A stretch of DNA of 9,280 nt from Deinococcus hopiensis KR-140 (GTDB lineage: Bacteria > Deinococcota > Deinococci > Deinococcales > Deinococcaceae): positions 1 to 9,280 of the forward strand of contig CALPYF020000082.1 of NCBI GenBank assembly GCA_943327755.2, given 5' to 3'. Position 1 is the first letter of the stretch. Every line of letters begins with the position of its first letter. Positions 1-7,154 of the stretch are shown in pieces. Made by a program: the position numbers and the translations under genes. The notes under the pieces were generated by a model. It saw only the letters and a program-made list of their open reading frames with translations. It had not been told where the DNA came from and did not search any database.

Positions 1-1002
1 CGCGTCGGGCTGCGCGCGGCGCAGCGCCAGCAGGATCTTCACGGCCGACAGCGGGTCGTTGAACGCCCACACCCGGCGGACATTCGGGGCGTCCCCGGCC
101 TCCTGTCCCGCCGGGAGGCGGTCGGCCAGGATCGTCATGTGCGTCACCTCGGGCTTGTCAGCGAGCACGCGCGACAGGTGCAGGCCGTACTCGTTGAGGC
201 TGCGCCGCCCCGGCGGGTAGGCCGTCACCACCGCCAGGTGCAGGCCCTCGCGGGCCGGCCCGCGGGCGTGCAGGCGGCGCAGCGCCAGCGCGTCGCGCAG
301 GAACCGCGCCGAGTCCCGGACCGGGTTGACCTTGCTGTCCGGCGCGTCGACCCAGCTCACCGGGACCTCCACGACCCGCAGGCCGTCCTGAGCGGCCAGG
401 TAGAGGAGTTCCAGGTCGAAGGAGAAGCCGTCGAGCACGCTGCGGCGGAACAGGCTGCGCGCCACCTCGCCGCGGAACAGCTTGAAGCCGCACTGGGTGT
501 CCTGCGCGCTGACGCCCGTCAGTGCCCGCGTGACGCGGCGCAGGCCGCCCGACACCAGGCGGCGCACGGCGCTCTTGCCGGCCTCCTGGGCGCCCTCGGC
601 CGCGCGGGAACCGATCGCGACGTGCGCGCCGGCCCGCACTGCCGCCAGCAGGCGCGGCAGTTCCTCGATGGGCGTGCTGTTGTCGGCGTCCGCAAAGAGG
701 ATCAGGCTGCCGCGCGCCGCCTGCACGCCGCGGCGCACCGCGCCGCCCTTGCCGGTGTTCGCGTGCCGGACGACCTGCAGGTTCGCCCAGCCGAGCCCGG
801 CGACCAGGTCGGCCGTGCCGTCACGGCTGCCGTCGTCACTGACGATCAGTTCCCAGGGTTCCCCCAGGGCGCTGACGGCCACGGCGAAGGCCGCCAGGGT
901 CGGCAGGATGCGTTCGGACTCGTTGTAGGCGGGAATGACAATACTCAGACTGACCGGACCGGCCGGCTGGTCACGCCACTGTTCAAACGCGGGATACGAC
1001 AC
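1..1002 (-). CDS. GT2-GT4 fusion glycosyltransferase, 3' end cut off by window edge
   Basis: The first 334 residues are visible and the frame stays open at base 1. Residues 19-245 are a GT2 domain of the dolichyl-phosphate glucose synthase (ALG5/DPG synthase) type: IVIPAYNE (21-28), SDDGSRDGT (55-63), NTGKGGAVRRG (82-92), the DXD region FADADNSTP (103-111), DTQCGFKLF (168-176), DGFSFDLELL (191-200) and SKVNPVRDS (223-231). This family transfers a hexose from a nucleotide sugar to a polyprenyl phosphate on the cytoplasmic face. After a short linker, residues 254-334 restart as the N-terminal Rossmann half of a GT4 enzyme (LAVVTAYPPGRRSLNEYGLHL), so the protein appears bifunctional. The start is GTG at 1002, chosen because CCTCC on the plus strand (1010-1014) reads as a GGAGG ribosome site seven bases upstream. 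The start lies inside the flippase gene (20-base overlap), implying translational coupling. The sugar and lipid substrates cannot be read from sequence. Confidence 0.88.
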   Translation of the reverse strand, partial: MSYPAFEQWRDQPAGPVSLSIVIPAYNESERILPTLAAFAVAVSALGEPWELIVSDDGSRDGTADLVAGLGWANLQVVRHANTGKGGAVRRGVQAARGSLILFADADNSTPIEELPRLLAAVRAGAHVAIGSRAAEGAQEAGKSAVRRLVSGGLRRVTRALTGVSAQDTQCGFKLFRGEVARSLFRRSVLDGFSFDLELLYLAAQDGLRVVEVPVSWVDAPDSKVNPVRDSARFLRDALALRRLHARGPAREGLHLAVVTAYPPGRRSLNEYGLHLSRVLADKPEVTHMTILADRLPAGQEAGDAPNVRRVWAFNDPLSAVKILLALRRAQPDA

Positions 1003-2191
1003 GGGAAGACCTCCAGAGGTGAGGGGTGAGGGCCCAGGCCGCGCCGAGCAGGAGGGTGCCCCTGCACAGCGCCGCGAGCAGCGTCAGGTGAGCGGGTGTG
1101 GTGCCGAAGGTGAGTGCGGCGAGCAGCAGGGCCGCGCCGGAGAGCAGGTAGGCCCGCGCCGTGGCCAGCTGCGCCGCGCGGCCGCCGCAGGCCAGCGCGT
1201 GATTCAGGGCGGTGCCGGCCACCGTGAGCAGCAGGGTGCCGGCGGCGGCGCCGGGCAGCAGCGCCGCGGCGCCGGGCAGCGCCCCGCCGAAGGCCAGCTC
1301 CACGCACAGCGCCGGGGCGGCCATCATCACGGCGGCCGGCACGCCGGCGATGAGCAGCGTGGCGCCCAGCGCGCCGAGCAGCAGGGGCCGCCCCGGCGCG
1401 CCGGTCGCCGCGCGGCGCGCCACCAGCGGAAACGCGGCGACCTGCACCGCCCAGCCCGCGAAGAACACCACGCGGGCCAGGGTGGCGGCCGCCGCGAATT
1501 CCCCCGACTGCTCCGGCAGGAGCAGCGCCCCGGCGAGCAGCACGTCCCCGTAGACCAGGGCGCTCTGCGCGGCGGCCACCAGCGCCAGCAGGCGTTTGCC
1601 TTCGGCCGCCACGCTGCCGGGGCCCGGGCTGAGTGGACTCGGGGACGCGCCGGCGGGCGGCCGCACGAGCGGCAGGGCCAGCCCGAGGCCCAGCAGCGTG
1701 GCGGCCACGGGCGCGGCCGCGCCCGGCCACACCTGCAGCAGCGGCGCGGTGAGCGCGAGCTTCAGGCCGTGCTCGGCCAGCAGGCTCAGGCCGAAGGCGG
1801 CGGCCCGGCCGTCCCGCTGCGCCGCGCCGCGCCACGCGCCGAGCAGCGCCATGAGCGGCAGGGTCAGCGCGAACGCCGCCACCCACAGCGGGTCCAGTCC
1901 GAGCGGGCGGGTCAGGGGCGCGAGGAGCAGCAGCGTCACCCCCAGCGCGCCGCCGGCGATCAGGGCGGGCCGGGTGTTGGCTCCCTGGGCGCGGCGGGAC
2001 GTGGCCTGCTGGAACGCGATCGGCAGGGCCGCCGAGAGCATGAACAGGGACGTGAAGGACGCGAACGCGCCGTACTGCGCCGCGTCCAGCCAGCGGCCCA
2101 GCAGCAGCGTGAAGCCGTAGTTCAGCGCGCTGCTGAGCAGTACAGCCGCGACGGTCAGCAGACCCTGGCTGGATTCGCGGCGTCCGTTCAC
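983..2191 (-). CDS. Polysaccharide flippase, MOP superfamily (Wzx-like)
   Basis: This is a 402-residue, almost wholly hydrophobic protein with roughly 10-12 membrane segments, close to the usual 400-480 residues of Wzx/MVF-type flippases. The N-terminal pattern is typical of the family: a first helix (11-31), then LGRWLDAAQYGAFASFTSL (31-49), matching the 'R.L....YG......' loop between helices 1 and 2. A GAWRGAAQRDGRAAAF stretch (118-133) resembles the cytoplasmic loop before helix 5. Such proteins move lipid-linked oligosaccharides across the inner membrane. Alternatives within the superfamily (MurJ or MATE transport) are less likely, because both neighbours make or process glycans. The start is GTG at 2191, with no ATG in frame and only a weak GGGG upstream. 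It overlaps a candidate small ORF by four bases (GTGA), so coupling may replace a ribosome site. The end overlaps the next glycosyltransferase by 20 bases. Confidence 0.85.
   Translation of the reverse strand: MNGRRESSQGLLTVAAVLLSSALNYGFTLLLGRWLDAAQYGAFASFTSLFMLSAALPIAFQQATSRRAQGANTRPALIAGGALGVTLLLLAPLTRPLGLDPLWVAAFALTLPLMALLGAWRGAAQRDGRAAAFGLSLLAEHGLKLALTAPLLQVWPGAAAPVAATLLGLGLALPLVRPPAGASPSPLSPGPGSVAAEGKRLLALVAAAQSALVYGDVLLAGALLLPEQSGEFAAAATLARVVFFAGWAVQVAAFPLVARRAATGAPGRPLLLGALGATLLIAGVPAAVMMAAPALCVELAFGGALPGAAALLPGAAAGTLLLTVAGTALNHALACGGRAAQLATARAYLLSGAALLLAALTFGTTPAHLTLLAALCRGTLLLGAAWALTPHLWRSSRVVSRV
1010..1014 (-). promoter_or_regulatory. Ribosome binding site of the GT2-GT4 gene
   Basis: GGAGG on the minus strand sits seven bases before the GTG at 1002, inside the end of the flippase gene. 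It fixes the start, because no ATG occurs in frame before the first GT2 motif. Confidence 0.7.
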
Positions 2192-2319
2192 GCGGTCATG
2201 GTGCCCCAGCGGTCATTACGGCGCACTTTCACCCCCGCGCTGAGGTGCCGGACGCCGTCCAGCACGCCTCCGCTGAGATTCCTTAACCTTCTGGTCGGCT
2301 GCGGGGTGCCGGTTGTCAC
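2188..2319 (-). CDS. Candidate small ORF, up to 43 residues, coupled to the flippase
   Basis: A minus-strand frame from GTG 2319 to TGA 2188 fills most of the gap between the lipoprotein and flippase genes and meets the flippase start in a GTGA overlap. From the second GTG (2262) the 25-residue product begins MLDGVRHLSAGVKVRRNDRW and ends GTMTA. It is basic and protein-like, with G/C-biased codons. The first 19 codons instead contain AGA, AGG, TTA, ACA and GGA, which are unlike the neighbours, so the true start may be the internal GTG. A GGAGG is present just before that GTG but only one base away, which is too close to be ideal. The frame is the same as that of the upstream lipoprotein, separated from it by that gene's TGA and five codons. 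It could be a leader peptide, a small membrane-surface protein, a decayed C-terminus of the lipoprotein, or chance. I do not recognise it. Confidence 0.4.
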   Translation of the reverse strand: MTTGTPQPTRRLRNLSGGVLDGVRHLSAGVKVRRNDRWGTMTA

Positions 2320-2334
2320 AGCGGCGCCGTGAGG

Positions 2335-3183
2335 TCAGCGCAGTTCCTCACCCTGCAGCCGCGCGCCGGCGGGAAGCGCGGCGGGACTGCGCGCCCGCCC
2401 CTCGACTGGCGAGAGGGGCACCTCCACGTTCCAGTCCCCGTCCCGCGCGGTGGCGGTCACCGCCTCCAGGGGCGCGACCAGGTTCCCCAGGGCGTCCCGG
2501 AGTTCCACGTCCAGTGCCGCCGCCGGCAGGGCCGCCGCCCGGCGGGCCGGGCCGGGCAGCAGGTCCACCTCCCCGACCTCACCGGCGGCGTCTCCCGTGG
2601 TCGCGGTGACCCGCAGCAGCCCGGTCACCCGTCCGGGAGGCAACAGCGTCCAGGCGGTCAGGTGCTGGACGGGCGCCACGCGGCGCAGGCGCGCGCCGTC
2701 AGGCCGCCGGATCAGGAGCTCGACGGGGCGCGCCGTGACGTTGCCGTCCGCGTCGAGCGGGTGCAGCACCAGCGCCGGCGGGCGCGGCTGCGTGACCCGC
2801 ACGGCCCGGGCGCCCACCTTGAGGGTCAGGGGCGTGCGGGGCGCGCCGGGCGTCAGGCGCAGCTGGCCCTCGACCCGCGCGGCGCCGGCCGTCACGACGT
2901 AGGGCGTGAGGCCGGCCCGCGCATACGGGACGGGCACGCGCGCGTTGCCGCCCGGCCCGGCCCGCGCGGCGCGCCGCAGCGCCCCGGCGGGCGTCAGCAG
3001 GGTCACCGTCACGGGCGCGCCGCGCGGCGCGCCGCTCAGGACGAAGGTCACGCCGGAACCCGTCACCACCGTCACCTGGGGCGCCCGCCCGGGCGGCGCC
3101 GGGCGGCACCCGCCGAGCAGCGCCGCGAGCGTCAGCGCGCCGACCAGCAGGCCGCCCAGCCGGGGGTCGCGCCGCCGGGTCAC
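2335..3183 (-). CDS. Exported lipoprotein with Ig-like repeats
   Basis: The 282-residue product begins with arginines (3-5, 8) and a hydrophobic segment (9-23) that ends in LLGG-C, a signal peptidase II lipobox with Cys26. After lipidation the rest would lie outside the inner membrane. The body is beta-strand rich with two stretches typical of invasin-type bacterial Ig-like domains: LHPLDADGN (140-148) followed by a strand pattern to about 205, and LDVELRDALGNLV (224-236) to the end. A poorly defined beta region covers 36-130. No catalytic motif is visible, so a binding or structural role is likely. The start is GTG at 3183, overlapping the TGA of the membrane protein gene in GTGA, with GGAG five bases upstream (3189-3192). 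The tight coupling suggests it works with the GT-C-like protein. The same frame stays open further upstream inside that gene, but the extra sequence is arginine/alanine-rich antisense-like noise and lacks an export signal. Confidence 0.8.
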   Translation of the reverse strand: MTRRRDPRLGGLLVGALTLAALLGGCRPAPPGRAPQVTVVTGSGVTFVLSGAPRGAPVTVTLLTPAGALRRAARAGPGGNARVPVPYARAGLTPYVVTAGAARVEGQLRLTPGAPRTPLTLKVGARAVRVTQPRPPALVLHPLDADGNVTARPVELLIRRPDGARLRRVAPVQHLTAWTLLPPGRVTGLLRVTATTGDAAGEVGEVDLLPGPARRAAALPAAALDVELRDALGNLVAPLEAVTATARDGDWNVEVPLSPVEGRARSPAALPAGARLQGEELR

Positions 3184-5954
3184 GGCCGCTCCGGGGCGGG
3201 CAGCGTCACGAAACTCACGCGGTAGGCGCCGCCCGGGCGGGCGAACGCGCCGGGGGGGCGCGCCGCGGGCTGCACCGTGGTGAGATCCGCCGGCGCCGGG
3301 GGCGGCACGGTCCGCACGGCGCGCGTACCGGCCGGGGGCGTGGCGGGCAGCGTGAACGTCCACGTGGCGCCGGGCGGCAGTTCCGGCCCGACCGCCGCGT
3401 GCACCCAGCTCACGCCGCGCGCGTCGTACAGCGTGAGCAGGGCCAGGGGCGCGGCGACCGTCAGGTTCGAGACATTGCGCGCCTGCACCTCGACCTGCCC
3501 GGCCCGCACCCGGCTGCGGCTGACCAGGGGCCGCTCCAGGTGCCGGCCCGACACGACCGCGCGGGCATTGACCTCCACCTCCAGGCGGGCCAGGTGCGCG
3601 GCGGTCAGGGTCGTCCCGCCGGGGAGCGTCAGCAGGACGCGCACGGGCGTGCGTTCCCCGCTGCGCAGCAGGTGCTGGCCGTACAGCCCCAGGTTCTCCT
3701 CCGCGACGCGTTCGCCGTCCAGGCGCGCCGTGACGGTCACGGTCAGGTCGGCCGGGCGGGCGTCGGCGCACAGCACCTCGCCCAGGTACCACAGGCGCCC
3801 GCGCGCGTCGCGGCTCACGCGGCCCCGCAGCACCTGCAGGCTGGGGCGGTCCAGCACGTCGGCGGGCGCGGTGACGTTCGTGGTGATGCGCCGGGGCGCG
3901 CGGTAAAAGGCCGCGGCCGGCTGCGGGCTCTGCGTGGGCCGCCGCAGGACGAGGGGCGCTTCGGGCGCCGGGGCGGACGCCCAGCCCCGGACGCCCAGCC
4001 GCAGGTTCACCGTGCGGCTGGCGCGGCGCTCGCCCAGCGGCGTCCACCAGCGTTCACGCACCACCACGCGCGCGGCGGTCCCGCGGCGCTGCACGCTCAG
4101 CCGGGCGCTCTCCAGGCGGGCGTAGGGCCCGCGCAGGCCCCCCTGCGCGCCGGGCACCAGCGTGGCCAGCGTCCGCTGCGTGACCCAGCTGGGCCGGTAG
4201 GCCTGCGCGAGCAGCGCCCCCAGGGTCAGCAGGCCCAGCATGAGCGGCACCCGGATCAGGTCCGCCGGGCGCAGCGCCGCGCCGGGCAGGGGCGGCGCCT
4301 GGGCCCAGGCCCGCCCCGACAGGGGCAGGAGCAGCAGCGTGCCCAGCAGCGCCAGCAGCGGCACGCTGCCCCACAGCAGGCCCAGCGGCGCCGGCAGCGT
4401 GGGCCGCGCGGGCCGCGCCGGCACGGGCGGGATGTCCTCCCGTTCCCAGACCGTCACGCCGTTTTCCAGCGTGCCGATGGCGTGCCAGCCGTGGAGGAAC
4501 AGCAGCGGGTCCAGAACGTCGCTGCGGGCGTACACGAACTTCAGGTTGACCCGCTCCGGGTGGGTCAGCAGCGCGCTGAGCGCTCCCTGCCCCGGAAGGC
4601 TCAGCCGTTCGGGCAGGCGCGCCGCTTCCCCCACGGGCGCGAACGGCTGCGGCAGGTCCGGCGGCAGGTGCCAGAGTCCCGACGGGGTGGCCGCCCGGGT
4701 CTGCGCGCTGAACGCGCCCAGCTGCCGCCCGAAGCCGACCGTCAGGAAGCGGTAGCGCCAGTGCTCGTCCTTTTCAATGAAGTTCAGCAGCGGCGTGAGG
4801 TTCAGGGCCGGGCCCTCCTGCACGCGGGTGGCGGGCAGGGCGTTCAGGCTGACGCTCCCGAGGATCATCAGCGTGGCCACGGCCAGCAGCGGCAGCGGCG
4901 ACCGGCCCCCGCGGCGCAGGTCGTCCCAGGCGCGCAGCGCCACCTGCGCCGCGAAGGGCGTGAGCAGCAGCGTGCCCAGAAAGGTCAGCGTTTCCGGCGG
5001 CACCCGCCACGGCACCGCCAGCAGCAGGGACGCGAGCGCGGCGGCCCACAGCGGCGCCGAGAGCGCGGCCGCGCGCACGCTCAGTGGCCAGGCGGCCCAG
5101 CGGCCCGCCCACCCGGCGCCGTGGTGGGCGCCGCCCGGCCCGGTCAGGCGGCGCAGCGCCGGCAGCGCCCACGCCAGCGACCCCAGCGGCAGGAGCCAGG
5201 TCAGCCACGCGGCGCGCCCCTGCCGCATGTCCGGCGCGGCAATCCGGGTGACGGGCCCCACCCAGGCGTGATCGGGCGCGGCCAGCAGCGCGAGCGTCAC
5301 AGGCACGCTGGCGGCCGCCAGCGCGGCGCGGCGGCGGGCCGCGCCCGCTCCCCAGGGCAGCGCGGCCAGCGTGCCCAGCAGCAGCAGCGGCGCGGCTCCA
5401 CTGGCGCTGGCGGCCGCCAGCAGCGGCAGCAGCCAGCCGAGCAGGGGCCGCGCCCCGCCCCGCTGCACCCAGTCGGCCAGCGCGGGCGCGCCGCACAGGG
5501 CCAGCCCCGCGCCCAGCACGGCGCCCACCTGCCCGAACACGCTCAGGCTCAGGGTCAGCGCCGCGCCCAGCAGCGTCAGCAGGCTCGCGACACCCGCCGC
5601 GCGCGGCCCCGCCTGCAGCAGCAGCGTGAAGCGGTACACCCCGTACAGCAGCGTCACCACGCTCAGGAACTGCCCGGCCCCGTACGCCCCGTCCAGCCCC
5701 AGCAGGCCGCTGAGGCGCGCGACCAGTTCCGGCCAGAGCGGCGCGTGGCCCGTCAGGGGCGCGCCCGCGTACCAGCGGGCATCGAACGGATCAAACGGCG
5801 CGCGGGCATACGCGCTGGCCAGGAAGACCTGCGCGGAGGCCTGATCCGACTTCAGGCCCGTGCGGGTCAGGACCAGCACGCCGTGGTACGCGCCGGTCAG
5901 CAGCAGGGCCAGCAGCAGCAGGCGGGGCCTGGACTGACGGCTGCTGGGGGTCAC
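3180..5954 (-). CDS. GT-C-like multi-pass membrane protein with large exported C-terminal domain
   Basis: The 924-residue protein has a leucine-rich first helix (11-30) followed by an outer loop with an acidic site (KSDQAS, Asp37) and WYAGAPLTGHAPLWPEL (61-77). This is the pattern of GT-C glycosyltransferases and related membrane proteins, whose first outer loop binds a polyprenyl-phosphate sugar. Many further helices run to about residue 372. A soluble segment (about 380-510, with LHGWHAIGTLENGVTVWERE at 487-506) follows, then helices near 522-546 and 566-585, then about 340 beta-rich exported residues. Near 820-870 these look like a CARDB/Ig-type repeat (VEVQARNVSNL...LPPGATWTFTL). GT-C membership is inferred from topology and loop pattern, not from a full catalytic signature. 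The start is GTG at 5954, with no ribosome site but a TAGGCT box six bases upstream, suggesting a leaderless mRNA in addition to readthrough from manC 47 bases away. A run of seven C lies at 3252-3258. Confidence 0.82.
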   Translation of the reverse strand: MTPSSRQSRPRLLLLALLLTGAYHGVLVLTRTGLKSDQASAQVFLASAYARAPFDPFDARWYAGAPLTGHAPLWPELVARLSGLLGLDGAYGAGQFLSVVTLLYGVYRFTLLLQAGPRAAGVASLLTLLGAALTLSLSVFGQVGAVLGAGLALCGAPALADWVQRGGARPLLGWLLPLLAAASASGAAPLLLLGTLAALPWGAGAARRRAALAAASVPVTLALLAAPDHAWVGPVTRIAAPDMRQGRAAWLTWLLPLGSLAWALPALRRLTGPGGAHHGAGWAGRWAAWPLSVRAAALSAPLWAAALASLLLAVPWRVPPETLTFLGTLLLTPFAAQVALRAWDDLRRGGRSPLPLLAVATLMILGSVSLNALPATRVQEGPALNLTPLLNFIEKDEHWRYRFLTVGFGRQLGAFSAQTRAATPSGLWHLPPDLPQPFAPVGEAARLPERLSLPGQGALSALLTHPERVNLKFVYARSDVLDPLLFLHGWHAIGTLENGVTVWEREDIPPVPARPARPTLPAPLGLLWGSVPLLALLGTLLLLPLSGRAWAQAPPLPGAALRPADLIRVPLMLGLLTLGALLAQAYRPSWVTQRTLATLVPGAQGGLRGPYARLESARLSVQRRGTAARVVVRERWWTPLGERRASRTVNLRLGVRGWASAPAPEAPLVLRRPTQSPQPAAAFYRAPRRITTNVTAPADVLDRPSLQVLRGRVSRDARGRLWYLGEVLCADARPADLTVTVTARLDGERVAEENLGLYGQHLLRSGERTPVRVLLTLPGGTTLTAAHLARLEVEVNARAVVSGRHLERPLVSRSRVRAGQVEVQARNVSNLTVAAPLALLTLYDARGVSWVHAAVGPELPPGATWTFTLPATPPAGTRAVRTVPPPAPADLTTVQPAARPPGAFARPGGAYRVSFVTLPAPERP
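3189..3192 (-). promoter_or_regulatory. Ribosome binding site of the lipoprotein gene
   Basis: GGAG on the minus strand lies five bases before GTG 3183, within the last codons of the upstream membrane protein gene. Together with the lipobox 26 codons in, it supports this start over longer readings of the frame. Confidence 0.5.
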
Positions 5955-5966
5955 CCGCGTAGCCTA
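5955..5966 (-). promoter_or_regulatory. Leaderless-type -10 box before the GT-C-like gene
   Basis: On the minus strand TAGGCT (5966-5961) is followed by six bases and then GTG 5954. Deinococcus leaderless promoters have a TANNNT -10 box at this distance, and no Shine-Dalgarno sequence is present. A convincing -35 is missing: the nearest candidate, CTGACC, is about 20 bases further up. Confidence 0.5.
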
Positions 5967-6001
5967 GCGCGCCCACCCGCCCCGCCGGTCAGGGCGTCCA
6001 C

Positions 6002-7063
6002 TCAGGCGAAGCGGGCCAGGTCAGGACTGGCCTTGAGCTGCGCGACGACCTTCTTGATGTCCTGGGTCCGGTCCTTGCGGACGACCAGGGTCACGTCACC
6101 GGCCCGGACGACCACGACGTCTTCCAGACCGATGGTGGCGATCAGATCCTCCCCGCCGGTGGTGTACATGATGGCTCCACCGGTATCCAGGCTGACATGT
6201 CGCCCCACGGCGACATTCCCCCCGTCCCCCTTGAGCAGGCGCTCCAGGGCGTTCCAGTCGCCCAGGTCGTCCCAGCCGAACGCGGCTGGAATCACGACCA
6301 CGTTCCGGGCGCGTTCCAGCACCGCGTAATCCACGCTGATCTTGGGCAGGGCCGGGTAGATCTGGCGCAGGCCTCCCCGCACGAGGGACGCCTCGAGCAT
6401 CGGGCCGTACAGGTCCGGGATGAGCGTCTCGAACGCGTGCAGGATCGTCTGCACCCGCCAGATGAACATCCCCGAATTCCACAGGTACCGTCCGGTCTTC
6501 AGGAATTCGCGCGCGAGATCCGCGTCCGGCTTCTCCGCGAAGCGCTGCACCCGGTACACCCCGCTGCGTCCGTCCTCCGCGCCCTGCTCGATGTAGCCGT
6601 ACCCGGTGGCCGCGTACGAGGGCGTCATGCCCAGCGTCACGAGCGCGTCGTGAGTCCGGGCGTAATCGACGGCGCGGGCCAGGACCGCGTGGAACGCGTC
6701 CGGGTCGTCCACCCGGTGATCGGCGGGAAAGACGCCTATCACCGCGTCCGGATCGTCACGGTGCACCGTCAGGGCGCCGTACAGGATCGCGGCGGCCGTG
6801 TCGCGCGGCACCGGCTCGACCAGCAGGTTTTCCAGCGGGAGGTCGGGCAGGTGCTCCAGGACATGCCCGCGGTGCTCGTTGGCCGTGACGATCATCAGGC
6901 GCTCCAGGCCCCCCTGGCCGACGGTCAGGCGCTCCGCGGTGGTCTGGAGCAGACTGCGGCCACTGCTCTCGAGCGTGAGAAACTGCTTGGGTTTACTTTT
7001 GCGCGAGAGGGGCCAGAATCGTTCACCACTGCCGCCCGCCAGGATCACAGGGTAGAAGGTCAT
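6002..7063 (-). CDS. manC: Mannose-1-phosphate guanylyltransferase
   Basis: This 353-residue cytoplasmic enzyme makes GDP-mannose from mannose-1-phosphate and GTP. The signature loop LAGGSGERFWPLSR with KSKPKQF (8-28) is diagnostic of the family. Other conserved sites are EPVPRDTAAAI (83-93), FPADH (112-116), PSYAATGYGYIEQG (148-161), FAEKPD (175-180), YLWNSGMFIWR (193-203), ISVDYAVLER (242-251) and FGWDDLGDW (262-270). The length fits the single-domain form: the C-terminal phosphomannose isomerase cupin of bifunctional ManC/AlgA proteins is absent. GDP-mannose would feed the downstream glycosyltransferases, and the mutase encoded divergently could supply the sugar-1-phosphate. The start is ATG at 7063, with the weak purine stretch AAGAGA four bases upstream. 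No clear -10 box is visible; CATAAG at 7076-7071 is the best, poor, match. Codon use is less extreme than in the membrane protein genes downstream. Confidence 0.96.
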   Translation of the reverse strand: MTFYPVILAGGSGERFWPLSRKSKPKQFLTLESSGRSLLQTTAERLTVGQGGLERLMIVTANEHRGHVLEHLPDLPLENLLVEPVPRDTAAAILYGALTVHRDDPDAVIGVFPADHRVDDPDAFHAVLARAVDYARTHDALVTLGMTPSYAATGYGYIEQGAEDGRSGVYRVQRFAEKPDADLAREFLKTGRYLWNSGMFIWRVQTILHAFETLIPDLYGPMLEASLVRGGLRQIYPALPKISVDYAVLERARNVVVIPAAFGWDDLGDWNALERLLKGDGGNVAVGRHVSLDTGGAIMYTTGGEDLIATIGLEDVVVVRAGDVTLVVRKDRTQDIKKVVAQLKASPDLARFA

Positions 7064-7109
7064 GGTGTCTCTTATGCCTGCGGCCGACTGACACAGAAGT
7101 CACTTGCGG

Positions 7110-7127
7110 TGAAATGAATTCATTTCA
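7110..7127. promoter_or_regulatory. Perfect 18-bp palindrome in the divergent promoter region
   Basis: TGAAATGAATTCATTTCA is a perfect inverted repeat with no central spacer and is strikingly AT-rich for this DNA. It lies 46 bases from the manC start and 27 from the mutase start. If the mutase mRNA begins at its ATG, the palindrome covers -45 to -28, overlapping the -35 position. That fits a dimeric repressor or activator site controlling one or both genes. The regulator is unknown. Confidence 0.6.
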
Positions 7128-7142
7128 GCCTGCCCCGGCGGG

Positions 7143-7148
7143 TACGCT
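7143..7148 (+). promoter_or_regulatory. Leaderless-type -10 box before the phosphohexomutase gene
   Basis: TACGCT is followed by six bases and then ATG 7155, the same spacing as in front of the GT-C-like gene. There is no Shine-Dalgarno sequence. The -35 position (about 7119-7125) lies in the palindrome and matches the consensus poorly, consistent with activator dependence. Confidence 0.6.
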
Positions 7149-7154
7149 GCGCCC

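Noticed and set aside
935..2332. A 465-codon plus-strand frame antisense to the flippase gene
   Set aside because: It has a low-complexity Gln/Arg/Gly composition with no export or domain signal. The minus-strand flippase has coherent membrane segments.
3252..3258. C7/G7 run near the end of the GT-C-like gene (another G7 at 7911-7917 in the mutase)
   Set aside because: Seven-base runs are short for phase variation and expected in such GC-rich DNA. Both genes are intact as read.
3399..6329. A 976-codon plus-strand open frame opposite the GT-C-like gene and part of manC
   Set aside because: It is Arg/Gln/Gly/Pro-rich and lacks domains. Long antisense frames are expected opposite GC-biased codons, and the minus strand encodes recognisable proteins throughout.
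7110..7127. Palindrome as the Deinococcus radiation/desiccation response motif or an Arg/CRP box
   Set aside because: The sequence and half-site spacing do not match those motifs. It is kept only as an unassigned operator candidate.
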